30,539 nucleotides of DNA, taken from a virus. The notes beneath the pieces are model-generated. The model saw only the letters and a program-made list of their open reading frames with translations. It did not search any database and was not told where the DNA came from. Within the stretch, counting starts at the first letter, position 1, and the number at the start of each line of letters is the position of its first letter. The stretch covers positions 1 to 30,539 of the IMG/VR virus record IMGVR_UViG_3300009370_000119; one strand, written 5' to 3'. Position numbers and translations under genes: made by a program. Of this stretch, positions 1 to 8,081 are shown one piece after another.

Positions 1-84
1 TCTGGTGCAGCTTCTGGTGCAGCTTCTGGTGCAGCTTCTGGTGCAGCTTCTGGTGCTGGTGCAGCTTCTGGTGCTGGTGCAGCT
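1..84. repeat. In-frame minisatellite, 12-bp and 18-bp units
   Basis: Four copies of a 12-bp unit (tctggtgcagct) at 1-48 are followed by two 18-bp variants carrying an extra ggtgct at 49-66 and 67-84, then a decayed copy to about 96. On the minus strand the unit reads Ala-Ala-Pro-Glu, and every unit is a multiple of three bases, so copy-number change would alter linker length without a frameshift. The array continues beyond the left edge. Confidence 0.95.
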
Positions 85-2951
85 TCTGGTGCAGGTGTCG
101 CAGGTTCTTTTCCAATCCAGTTGCCTGCCTTGTCCCGTATACCAAGTATCACGCCGCCTTTAGCAAGGTAGAGGTCACCGTCTGCAACGGCACTGTTCAG
201 GAGTTCTGGTGGTATAACTGGGGATTGCTTGGTTGGCTCCTTCAGCCACTCCTGCATCTGCTTAATGTAACCATCCTTTTGCTCCCGCGTGATCGGGGCG
301 AGTGGCTGGGTAGGAGTCGGGGTCGTGGGTGACGGGGCAGTTGTGGGTACGGGCTGCTCTGCCTCAACTTCATCCTCTGGTCTGCCCTCAACCCGTGCTG
401 CCTGTTGGAATCGGGCGCGGAGTTCTGCGGCACTGAGGGGCGACCCAGCAGTCTGAAGTGCCGCCACTGCACGATTCACTTCCTGATCCCTGAAAAAATC
501 TGGGTCGATGTGGGCAAGGCCGCGAACCTTGCTTACTAAAGCCTTGCCGGAACGCACGACAGGGACACTGGAACCCATGACTGCACCAATCTTGGCGGCA
601 TGCCAGGCATGCATGACCTTATCACGCAGGGGTGTCTTGGAATCCAGTGCAGCATCGCGCACGAAGGAGTTTACAAATTCATCAAGCCCTTCCTCAAACC
701 CCTCATGTACCGCTCCTTTAAATAACTGGACTGGCAGTATGCTCTTTACGATCTCGCCAGTGCGCTTTTTAATATGTTTTTCAAGAGCTTCTTGGTATAT
801 ACTCGACCCAACTTTAGCACCGCCTAGCCGCTCAATGACCCCCTTCATGCTGCCGTAGGATAAGTTGCGTAGGAGGATGTTTTCAAAGCCTCCCATGCCC
901 ATTGCGCTCATCCCCGACACAATGGTTCCGGTAACAACACCCGCGAGAAGTGAATGCCCCAGTGCCTTGTCGTGCTTTTCCTCATGCGACATGTCGTCGG
1001 GAAGGGAAGCGTAGATAGTCCCGTACATCCCACCCGCACTGCGGTTTGCAGACGTAAGGAACAAATTGGAATTAATAACAAACCTATTTTGGACAAGGCG
1101 GTTGAATGACTTTATCGCAGCAGTTGCGCCCCCAACGGCAACACCAGAATTTTCTATGAGTTTCTTGGTAGCAAGTGTTTCGGCAGCCCGCTTCGCACTC
1201 ATCCCAGCAGGCTTATAAAGCAAGCTGCCCGTAAGTGCCTTTACGATTCCCTTATGTGTAGCCCGTGCCGTTAACCCAGCACCCGCTTTCAGGGATGCGT
1301 AGGCAGCACCGCCGTAGCCTGTGGTCATCGTAAGCAACGCAGTTGCCCCAATGTCAGTAACCATAGGTGCAACAGTCGTCGCTACGTCATAGCCAAGCCC
1401 AAGGGGTTTGCCAAAGATTGCAGCAACTTCCTTGCGCCCTGCCTCCGATTTCTGGTGTTCAACTAAATAGTCAGCGGAACCCTTGCTCTTGAATACTATT
1501 GCACCAACACTGTGGATAATGCCCATGACGGCATCCCCAAGGGACGACTTAACGCCGTCCATCACGTTCTCTGTTGAATCGTAGTTTGTCCCCTTGGACA
1601 GGAAATCGTCAATAAACCCGACAGGGTTGTTCTTAAACCCGATGGGGTTGCTGCTCTTCGCCTTTTCCCAGTGGTCTTCGACAGCGTCATAACTACTGAA
1701 CAGTTCATCCAGACTTTCAACACGCCCCTGCATATACAGGGTGCGCTGACCGTTGATTATCTCTTTCTGCTCCTCGCTTAACCGGTCATCATTCTCGACT
1801 GCTTTTTCAAAGCGATCCCGCTGGTTCATGAGCGTGGGGTGTGCAAGGACACTGCCCATCTCAGTAATGCGGATGTTCTTCTTATCGTCCTTCGGGTCTT
1901 CGTAATATTGAAACACCCCTTGCAGGTTTGCATGGCGGGTTGCCAATTCCTTGACCAGTGCCTGGATACGATCACGCGAGTATCTATCCCCCGTGGAAAG
2001 CAGGCTCCTGATCTGCTCCTCGTTGCCAACGCCCGATAACTTTTTCTCCGCTATAAATTTTTCAATTACCCTTTCCTGAACTTCGCCAAGTGCTTCAGGC
2101 AGGTCATCAAGGATCACCTGGTCAATCTCGCTGGGGTCGTCAGCAAGTATCTCCTCCCACCACGTTAAGCCCAGCAGGTGCTGGTTACGATCAGTGATCG
2201 ACTGGAGGGCATCATGCAGCGGGGTTGCTCCACCGTCATCAGCAGCTTGAGCCTCTTCGCCAAGCAGGCGACCAAGGACAGCGGTCAACTCGTCATCCTG
2301 CCGCGCCTGAAACTTGGTGAGACCCGCAAAGCCGGATGCGTTTAACCCCTCATTGACTTGCCACATGTCGCGTGGATCAAGGTAGCCTGACTTATACGCC
2401 TCTATCGCTGCCTTCTCAGACTTGAGTCTTCCAGCACCTTCGGAACTTTGATCGTGGTAGTTACCGCTGCGAACAAGGCCAATATCATCCTTGATCAATG
2501 TTGCATACGATATGTCACCTGTTGCCAGGAGTGCCTCACGGGCATCATTGGACATGCCTAACTGCGTATTATAATCACTGTTGATAAACCGGTTGGCGGC
2601 ATCCGCACCGTATACACTGGCCACAAGATTAGACTCCCTGTTGGGGTCATACCTGTATCCTGTGGATTGAGACGCAATCTTCTGGTATTCCTCATTAGAT
2701 ACCTCTGAGTCGCCAATGATCTCCTCCGCATAGAACTGCTGGATATCGATCTCCTTTTGCTTGTCTAGCTCACCTCGCTCAAGGTAAGTTACCCTGAGAT
2801 AATCAAGGTAATTTGGAAGGTCTTCCGTATACGTTACGGATGGGTCACTGAACAAGGGACTCCACTGATCATATGTATAAATATGATCGTGCAAAGCATT
2901 ATCCGGCAAGGCTTCTGCGGGAGGCTCAAGAGTGGAACTGGGTTCAGGCAC
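1..2951 (-). CDS. Large virion-associated protein, partial (C-terminus beyond window)
   Basis: A continuous reading frame runs from a GTG at 2951 off the left edge, at least 983 residues. An in-frame TAG lies four codons upstream, so GTG (or the GTT before it, not a normal start) is the only early start; no Shine-Dalgarno is visible. The N-terminal half is charged and helical. A region around 860-1500 is Ala/Gly-rich with hydrophobic stretches that could insert in membranes. The visible C-terminal part is a Pro/Ala/Glu linker of repeated A-A-P-E units. I recognise no catalytic domain. Size, composition and position downstream of terL and two other large proteins resemble internal virion (ejection) proteins of short-tailed phages; this is inference. 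It is the last visible gene of the leftward terL block. Confidence 0.8.
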   Translation of the reverse strand, partial: MPEPSSTLEPPAEALPDNALHDHIYTYDQWSPLFSDPSVTYTEDLPNYLDYLRVTYLERGELDKQKEIDIQQFYAEEIIGDSEVSNEEYQKIASQSTGYRYDPNRESNLVASVYGADAANRFINSDYNTQLGMSNDAREALLATGDISYATLIKDDIGLVRSGNYHDQSSEGAGRLKSEKAAIEAYKSGYLDPRDMWQVNEGLNASGFAGLTKFQARQDDELTAVLGRLLGEEAQAADDGGATPLHDALQSITDRNQHLLGLTWWEEILADDPSEIDQVILDDLPEALGEVQERVIEKFIAEKKLSGVGNEEQIRSLLSTGDRYSRDRIQALVKELATRHANLQGVFQYYEDPKDDKKNIRITEMGSVLAHPTLMNQRDRFEKAVENDDRLSEEQKEIINGQRTLYMQGRVESLDELFSSYDAVEDHWEKAKSSNPIGFKNNPVGFIDDFLSKGTNYDSTENVMDGVKSSLGDAVMGIIHSVGAIVFKSKGSADYLVEHQKSEAGRKEVAAIFGKPLGLGYDVATTVAPMVTDIGATALLTMTTGYGGAAYASLKAGAGLTARATHKGIVKALTGSLLYKPAGMSAKRAAETLATKKLIENSGVAVGGATAAIKSFNRLVQNRFVINSNLFLTSANRSAGGMYGTIYASLPDDMSHEEKHDKALGHSLLAGVVTGTIVSGMSAMGMGGFENILLRNLSYGSMKGVIERLGGAKVGSSIYQEALEKHIKKRTGEIVKSILPVQLFKGAVHEGFEEGLDEFVNSFVRDAALDSKTPLRDKVMHAWHAAKIGAVMGSSVPVVRSGKALVSKVRGLAHIDPDFFRDQEVNRAVAALQTAGSPLSAAELRARFQQAARVEGRPEDEVEAEQPVPTTAPSPTTPTPTQPLAPITREQKDGYIKQMQEWLKEPTKQSPVIPPELLNSAVADGDLYLAKGGVILGIRDKAGNWIGKEPATPAPEAAPAPEAAPAPEAAPEAAPEAAPEAAP

Positions 2952-2975
2952 AACAAAATACTACTTGGTTTATTA

Positions 2976-4226
2976 CTAACGTCCAGCAGTCTGTCTAATG
3001 TTACTGGCTCCCGCACTCTTGGCACTTGGGTTAATCTGCTGGGCAACGCCAGCAGATACTGGGTTTCCTGACGCAAAGAACATCCCAAGTATCTTATTTA
3101 CTTCATACACGGCTGCGGTCATTGCACTTTTAAGTGTGTTGCTGGCCTTTTGAACCTGCATCTCCTGTAGCACTGACCCCGACTTACTTGCGGAAGACTC
3201 AGCGGCTTTTATCTCTGCGGCGATTGCCTCCTCAAACTTATTATACGCTTCAGAAGAAGCACCCACAGCAGTTAAAATGTCGCCAAGTTGCTGGCGCACT
3301 TGGTTTACTTTGGCGACAGGCGCATTGACATCAGCAGTGATCTTGTCTGCGTCCTTCCTGGCGATGGTGTAAGCATCGTTAAGGCGTATGTCCTGTAATT
3401 CCTGACGTTTGCCTTTTTCTTTAGCCAACCTGTCTTTCACGCTGATGAGAAGACTTTCCCCGATATCAGGTGCAAGCCTGTGGTCTTGGATAATCTTCTC
3501 CATCCCCGAAACAGAATTAGCGTTGAGGGCTGCATCGACTGCCAGCCTGACCGCAGGGTCAAGCGCGTCTGTCCGCGACCTCAACTGGCTTGTCTGCGGG
3601 ATGGATGTCAGCGCGTTGTTTGCCAACTTGGAGCCTGCCGGTGACGTAAAGAAATTCGGGTTCTTGTTTATAAAGGAGGTAACCCCCTGATATTTACTCG
3701 CGGCTGGCTCGTCGCCGCTCAAAATGTTATCGAGTCGCTCCGCCATCTCAGGCATCATCTCCTCTGCCTCGCGCTCACGTTGAATCTTGTTCTTGGCTTC
3801 AGCCAACTGAAGTTGTGCGTTTTGGTAAGCGAGGTCAGAATTACGAATACTCTGTAGGTTGCTGCGATCCTTTATGGCACGATCCTCAATCGAATCAAAC
3901 TCAGGGGCATACCTGCTGGTAATCATATCCTGCTGGTTGGCAGACAAGCCGGATGTGGCTACACCGCCAAAGAATGCTTGGCGCAGGGGCTTGATATCCT
4001 TCTCGTAATCGAAGGTCGGGTCAGTAGCTACTGTCTGAGCGTAAGAAACCAAGTCATGTGCTTGGCTCTGCTGCGCCCGATACATGGGGGTCATGGTTGA
4101 AGGCTCATTGAGACGCGCAGTCTCAGAAGCCATCATCATCTTACCGGCTTCAGCCGAATAGCCTTTCTTGCGAAGCCTCCGCGCCGCACGTTTCAGCCGA
4201 GAGGATTCTCTATCCAAAGAAGACAT
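2976..4226 (-). CDS. Helical virion-type protein, unknown function
   Basis: A 416-residue protein, starting at an ATG preceded by a good Shine-Dalgarno (AGGAG, about 7 nt upstream). The N-terminus is strongly basic (R/K-rich, residues 10-22). The middle, roughly 130-165 and 270-330, is rich in Gln, Glu, Lys and Ala with coiled-coil character. The C-terminus is Ala/Ser-rich. No signal peptide, membrane segment or catalytic motif is seen. It lies 3 nt downstream of the 623-residue gene and 24 nt upstream of the large partial gene, so all three are probably co-transcribed and may form one virion substructure. An internal or ejection protein is the best guess, by context only. Confidence 0.7.
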   Translation of the reverse strand: MSSLDRESSRLKRAARRLRKKGYSAEAGKMMMASETARLNEPSTMTPMYRAQQSQAHDLVSYAQTVATDPTFDYEKDIKPLRQAFFGGVATSGLSANQQDMITSRYAPEFDSIEDRAIKDRSNLQSIRNSDLAYQNAQLQLAEAKNKIQREREAEEMMPEMAERLDNILSGDEPAASKYQGVTSFINKNPNFFTSPAGSKLANNALTSIPQTSQLRSRTDALDPAVRLAVDAALNANSVSGMEKIIQDHRLAPDIGESLLISVKDRLAKEKGKRQELQDIRLNDAYTIARKDADKITADVNAPVAKVNQVRQQLGDILTAVGASSEAYNKFEEAIAAEIKAAESSASKSGSVLQEMQVQKASNTLKSAMTAAVYEVNKILGMFFASGNPVSAGVAQQINPSAKSAGASNIRQTAGR

Positions 4227-4229
4227 GAA

Positions 4230-6101
4230 TTATCTCCTAGCTGATCTTGACTTGCGCCCCCACTTGCGTATTCGATTGCCGTCAGAGTCATATGCGGGCA
4301 TAGGTACAGGTCGTTTGCCCCCAGGGTCATGTGTGGGCATAGGTACAGGTTTGCCCCCGCCAGTTTCGGATATAACGCCAATGCCGCGACGCGGGTCTGC
4401 ATACTGGGGGCCAGTTTTCCTCCTCACCACAGCGTGAGACCCTCTTGGGTCATCTGGATGAAATATTATGTTACCGTATCTGTCTGTCCCTATCCCGTCT
4501 TTTTTAAACTTGGTTTTGGGAACATACTGCCCCTTGCCAGTGAAGACTCCAGGTTCATTGACGCGACCCCCGCCGCCTCTGCCGCCTCTGCCACCTCTGC
4601 CACCTCTGCCACCTCTGCCACGCTCTTCCTCATCGCGCTTCTTGCCGCGCCTCTTGTCTCCTCTGCCTTCAATCTTTCTCCGACCCCTGGTGAGGCGGCG
4701 TTCCTTCTTGCGCTCGTCTTCATCAGACTCCCTGACAGACTCACGCACCTCTGTTTTGGTAGGAGAAACTTCGCCGGTCTTAAACCGACCAATATTCCTG
4801 CCCCTGGCAGACGGAGTGGGAATACCCATCTGGCCTAGCGAAGGCTGGTCGAGTTTCTCGTTGAGCCAAGCACGACCTTTCGCACTATCGCGCTCATATA
4901 CTCTCTGCCTGTGTAGCCTTTGCCCTTCTTTGTAATTCCGGTTAATGTAATTATTAAATTGGTCAGCAGTTACCCCCAGCTTCCTCGCCCTTTTCCAATA
5001 AAGACCTTTCTCAATTGGGTTATTCTTAAAGAAATCAGGCTCATTCCCCATCGAATTAAGCATTTCATCTGCGAGGGCATGTTTTTCATCGATCACGGTG
5101 GCTGCTTTCCGCTCCTCCTTGCGACCTAATCGTGCCTCCTTCAAGGCCATGCGCTTGTCAAACCTGCGCTGGCTTTCTTCAAAATCTCTGCGTTCCCGTC
5201 TGCGTTCCCGCCTACCTTCCCGCGACTTGCCTGTCTTACCCTTCTTGGTTGGGGTGCTTGGCGGTTCATCGCCAGACAACAAGGGAGCGGCTCCCTTCTT
5301 CGGCTGTTGCTCGTTATTCGCTGCTACCTGCTGCTTTATGTAGTCATCAAAACTATCATACTGCGCTTGCTCTTCGGCAGGGAGAGCGTCAAACTGCTCT
5401 TTGGCTTTTTTATAAACCAAATAACCTTTAATATCCTTATACTTCTCTTTCTGTTCGGCAGAGAGGGCATCAAACTCATCTCTGCCCTCTTTCTGAAATT
5501 CATGATCATCTTCTACCTTTTTCAGATAAGCATTTTTGGAGTCATACTCCTCTTTCTCTTCTGGTGTCAGCCCCCTCCATTGTCGGATAGCCGCATCCCG
5601 CCTCATGGCTGGGGTCAAACCAGAAAGCCCAAGAGCGACATTGAAAGTCTTCCCCCACCCCGACGCACCGCCAATAAATCTCCCAAGTTTCCCTGGCGTA
5701 GTGGTTGCCCCAATGAACCTCCTTGTAAGGGGAGTTGCGGCGAATTGAGAGGCGGCCTTACCGGTACGCGCAGCGGTAGAAAGAGCGGATTGCGCCGTTT
5801 TAAAACCTTTCGCGGCGAGCGTGGGGCGAAAACCGGTCATCGCGGCTTTGTAGGCGACATCCGCTTTTTTTGCAGCCCTACCGGCTCCCAAGGCCAGTTT
5901 ACCTCCCCCGAAAGCCAGCCCAGCACCAGGGATAGCGGCTGCCGCTGAAAGGGCAGCCATCTCCTTGTCCCCCTCCGCCAAATACCAACCGGCATTGGCT
6001 AAGTCAGCTATGTTGCCTATTACAGGAATCATCCCAACAACGTCGAGCGCGGTATGTCCCCAATCTTTTCCTACGTCTACTAAATCATCAAACCATCCCA
6101 T
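4230..6101 (-). CDS. Virion-type protein with pre-toxin-like hydrophobic N-terminus and RGG repeats
   Basis: A 623-residue protein. Residues about 15-85 form a Gly/Ala-rich hydrophobic segment (VVGMIPVIGNIADLANAG, then AEGD and AAAAIPGAG) resembling the PT-TG pre-toxin region of secreted polymorphic toxins. Residues about 170-275 hold three degenerate repeats of the form [WF]-x-x-L-[TSP]-[PA]-E-[EQ]-x-x-x-Y. Residues about 295-350 are extremely Arg/Glu/Lys-rich. A (RGG)n tract lies near 505-520, and the C-terminus has two PVPMP repeats and a basic tail. No toxin or enzyme domain is visible. It follows terL on the same strand after a 164-bp gap. Membrane interaction during DNA delivery is a guess. 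No Shine-Dalgarno precedes the ATG. Confidence 0.75.
   Translation of the reverse strand: MGWFDDLVDVGKDWGHTALDVVGMIPVIGNIADLANAGWYLAEGDKEMAALSAAAAIPGAGLAFGGGKLALGAGRAAKKADVAYKAAMTGFRPTLAAKGFKTAQSALSTAARTGKAASQFAATPLTRRFIGATTTPGKLGRFIGGASGWGKTFNVALGLSGLTPAMRRDAAIRQWRGLTPEEKEEYDSKNAYLKKVEDDHEFQKEGRDEFDALSAEQKEKYKDIKGYLVYKKAKEQFDALPAEEQAQYDSFDDYIKQQVAANNEQQPKKGAAPLLSGDEPPSTPTKKGKTGKSREGRRERRRERRDFEESQRRFDKRMALKEARLGRKEERKAATVIDEKHALADEMLNSMGNEPDFFKNNPIEKGLYWKRARKLGVTADQFNNYINRNYKEGQRLHRQRVYERDSAKGRAWLNEKLDQPSLGQMGIPTPSARGRNIGRFKTGEVSPTKTEVRESVRESDEDERKKERRLTRGRRKIEGRGDKRRGKKRDEEERGRGGRGGRGGRGGRGGGGRVNEPGVFTGKGQYVPKTKFKKDGIGTDRYGNIIFHPDDPRGSHAVVRRKTGPQYADPRRGIGVISETGGGKPVPMPTHDPGGKRPVPMPAYDSDGNRIRKWGRKSRSARR
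4296..4350. repeat. 16-bp direct repeat, two copies
   Basis: The 16-mer gggcataggtacaggt occurs at 4296-4311 and 4335-4350. On the minus strand it encodes the duplicated PVPMP motif at the C-terminus of the 623-residue protein, with a 39-bp period (13 codons). It looks like a recent small tandem duplication in a low-complexity tail. Confidence 0.85.
4573..4617. repeat. 9-bp tandem repeat encoding Arg-Gly-Gly units
   Basis: Five tandem 9-bp units (ccgcctctg twice, then ccacctctg three times) encode R-G-G repeats on the minus strand, flanked by more Gly/Arg codons. The nearly identical codons point to slippage-driven expansion. RGG boxes are known nucleic-acid-binding tracts, so a DNA- or RNA-contact role in the virion protein is plausible but unproven. 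Confidence 0.9.
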
Positions 6102-6125
6102 AAGTCAATTGTGTATATAAAGGTA

Positions 6126-6153
6126 AATTTAAGGTTTCTTAAAGGGAAGTCAA
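6126..6153 (-). promoter_or_regulatory. Candidate sigma70-type promoter for the 6101 leftward gene
   Basis: On the minus strand TTGACT (6153-6148) is followed after 16 bp by TAAATT (6131-6126), about 25 bp before the ATG at 6101. The spacing is slightly short and the -10 box is only a moderate match, so this is a candidate only. Confidence 0.35.
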
Positions 6154-6201
6154 CGCGGGAATAGGCCACCCAAGTGGCACTTATAAAACTCTTCTAACTG
6201 T

Positions 6202-6242
6202 AGTAACTAATTAATTACATTTTCTATAATTAATTAGTTACT
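6202..6242. promoter_or_regulatory. Perfect 16-bp inverted repeat between terL and the next gene
   Basis: AGTAACTAATTAATTA (6202-6217) and its exact reverse complement (6227-6242) are separated by a 9-nt loop. It lies 24 bp past the terL stop. The stem is very AT-rich and neither side continues into a clean run of T, so it is not a canonical intrinsic terminator. It could be a weak bidirectional terminator, an RNA processing hairpin or a protein-binding site. The rest of the 6102-6265 gap also holds a small GCCAC-ccaa-GTGGC hairpin near 6163-6177. Confidence 0.75.
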
Positions 6243-6265
6243 CATTATGTGAGAACTTTTTTATG

Positions 6266-8038
6266 TCAATCAACCGACAAATTGTCGCTCGTTAGGACAG
6301 TCGTTAGACTCTTAATTGTTCGCCGCTGGCGCGGCATTTTTGACTCCCCTTCAGTTGGTGGCTCCACCGCAACGAGGTTGTGCTTCTGTCGCGCCAGATC
6401 GAGACAGAGGAAGGCAGCGTCCGCAAGGTCGGGGCTGTGTCCAAACCGGTTCTTGTATTCCACCTTCGACTCGATCTTTACACGCAGGGTTCCGCCTTTA
6501 ACCATTTCATAGTTGCGGGCTGTAATTTCCTTCGCCAGATCATTGTCGATTCCGAATAATTGTTTTGTCCTTACGAGTTCCTTGCCACAAAACCACAACT
6601 CACTTACCCTGTTCATATACATCTCCTGCCCAATCAGCTTGGAATTTGCTGAAACACGCTTATCTGATGCCTTCCCGCCAAACGAAACCCGCAATATCTG
6701 GTCAGACCACTCACCCGCCAATACATCGCAGAAGGGCGCACCGGCTCCTGTGGCATCCACCGCGACATCCTGGGGGAGAATCTTCCTCTTCACGCAGGCA
6801 TCCTTTACCTGACGAACAATCTGATAGGTGCGCGGCACGGCTTTGTTGGTGGCATCATCATTGAGGTGGATAGCCTCACCCAGTTCACAAACATACTGCC
6901 CTGTCTGGTCATACCCTACCTTTCCAGTATACAAGATTGTGCGGTCACCGCCGTTGGTAAACGCGGGGTCAAGTCCGGCAATCGCTATCGGTTTCCCTGC
7001 CCAATCCACCTTATCCATTGCACCTGAACGACTTAACTCCGCTTCAGAGTAGATACCCTCAGTCTCGTCGCTATCAAAGAAAATTGCCCTGACCATCCTC
7101 ATATACCCCCGTGACTCAGCCCCCAACAATGATCTGTCTTCGGAGAGCTTTTCCTCAGTAGGTAGCCAGGGATACTTTACTTTTCCTTCCAGTATATTGG
7201 GGCTGCGCTCCCCGTCGAAACGGATATATGTCCCTCCCCACTTGGTTACCCACCTGTCGTCCAAGTCTGGATTAATGGAAGACCACCCGTCCAGTGGTTG
7301 GCTCCAACTACCAAAGGCATCAAAACGCGAGTTCGGGTTGCTCATGCCCGTGAGGTAGAAATGGGGGTTCTTGGACAAGTTGGATAAGCCCGCCTGCAAG
7401 ATTGCCTCGCTCAGTTCGGATAGCTCATCGCAGATCAAGAATACCCGTTTCTGCTTGATCCCAATGAACTTACCGACAGCTTCTCTTGTTTTGGATTTCT
7501 CCGCTGCGATAAGCGATAGCCCTGCGCGTTCAATTAAGTTACCCTGCTCGTTCACATAAGCCACGTTCCCTATAGAGTCCCTGATCTTCATTGGAGCATC
7601 CTCGATGACAGAGAGCAAGGAGATAACCGACCCCCATATCCGCTTACGCGCCTCCCGCAATGTGGTTGACGTTAACAACACAAGGGTGTCACGGGGGGCA
7701 GCCAACCAGTTGAGGATGCCCCAAGCTGCCATTGTGTGTGATTTACCGCTGTTTGCCGCGCCGCCCACAGAAACGTATTTATTTTCAATGACGGCGCGGA
7801 TCATTTCTTCCGCCCAAGGATGGCGCACCATCATATGTTCCGGCAGTTCATCGCGGTTCCATAACTCGTCGCATAAACGCCAGAAATAATACTCCCTAGC
7901 TTTGGGCTTCTTATGGTTGGCGAAACCGTAAAGTAATGCGGTCAGCGTATTGGTTACGGGTATCTTGAGTCCACCGACTTCCATCTCTTTGGTGTCGGGA
8001 TTGATACGAGGTTCATATGCGCGGAGCTTGCGTTTCAT
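6266..8038 (-). CDS. terL: Large terminase subunit
   Basis: A 590-residue DNA-packaging motor and nuclease, which would pump DNA into the prohead and cut it. The ATPase domain shows Walker A GGAANSGKS (about residues 95-105) and a Walker B with catalytic acid in VFLICDEL, followed by a SGMSNP-like coupling region. The C-terminal RNase H-like nuclease domain begins at IAGLDPAFTNGGDRT, whose Asp should be the first metal ligand; further candidates are D in VDATGAG and the Asp pair in SPDLADAA near the C-terminus. The length is normal for TerL. It is transcribed away from the HTH gene at 8082, with a 43-bp shared upstream region. No Shine-Dalgarno precedes the ATG. Confidence 0.95.
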   Translation of the reverse strand: MKRKLRAYEPRINPDTKEMEVGGLKIPVTNTLTALLYGFANHKKPKAREYYFWRLCDELWNRDELPEHMMVRHPWAEEMIRAVIENKYVSVGGAANSGKSHTMAAWGILNWLAAPRDTLVLLTSTTLREARKRIWGSVISLLSVIEDAPMKIRDSIGNVAYVNEQGNLIERAGLSLIAAEKSKTREAVGKFIGIKQKRVFLICDELSELSEAILQAGLSNLSKNPHFYLTGMSNPNSRFDAFGSWSQPLDGWSSINPDLDDRWVTKWGGTYIRFDGERSPNILEGKVKYPWLPTEEKLSEDRSLLGAESRGYMRMVRAIFFDSDETEGIYSEAELSRSGAMDKVDWAGKPIAIAGLDPAFTNGGDRTILYTGKVGYDQTGQYVCELGEAIHLNDDATNKAVPRTYQIVRQVKDACVKRKILPQDVAVDATGAGAPFCDVLAGEWSDQILRVSFGGKASDKRVSANSKLIGQEMYMNRVSELWFCGKELVRTKQLFGIDNDLAKEITARNYEMVKGGTLRVKIESKVEYKNRFGHSPDLADAAFLCLDLARQKHNLVAVEPPTEGESKMPRQRRTIKSLTTVLTSDNLSVD

Positions 8039-8043
8039 ATAAC

Positions 8044-8072
8044 TTGAATAACTATTAGAATAATAGTATTAT
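8044..8072 (+). promoter_or_regulatory. Rightward promoter with operator-like palindrome
   Basis: TTGAAT (8044-8049), a 17-bp spacer and TATTAT (8067-8072) form a good sigma70-type promoter (4/6 and 5/6 matches). The spacer region contains the perfect palindrome ACTATTA-GAA-TAATAGT (8051-8067), centred between the two boxes. A protein bound there would block polymerase. The expected transcription start, about 8079, is only about 3 nt before the TTG start of the next gene, implying a leaderless or near-leaderless message. It should drive the replication operon. Confidence 0.6.
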
Positions 8073-8081
8073 TAAAACGGT

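Noticed and set aside
1-96. CRISPR-like tandem repeats
   Set aside because: Units are contiguous with no spacers, in frame, and code a Pro/Ala/Glu linker.
1839-2039. Short frames on both strands near 1826-2039
   Set aside because: They lie within the large leftward frame that reads through from GTG 2951 without stops.
4329-4935. Overlapping plus-strand frames over the RGG region
   Set aside because: They read the reverse of the low-complexity RGG and Arg-rich section; Pro/Leu repeats are a by-product of it.
5307-5948. Plus-strand open frame of 213 codons
   Set aside because: It is antisense to the 623-residue virion protein, whose frame is continuous and has domain-like sections; the plus product begins in a poly-Leu/Phe mirror of Lys/Glu-rich sequence.
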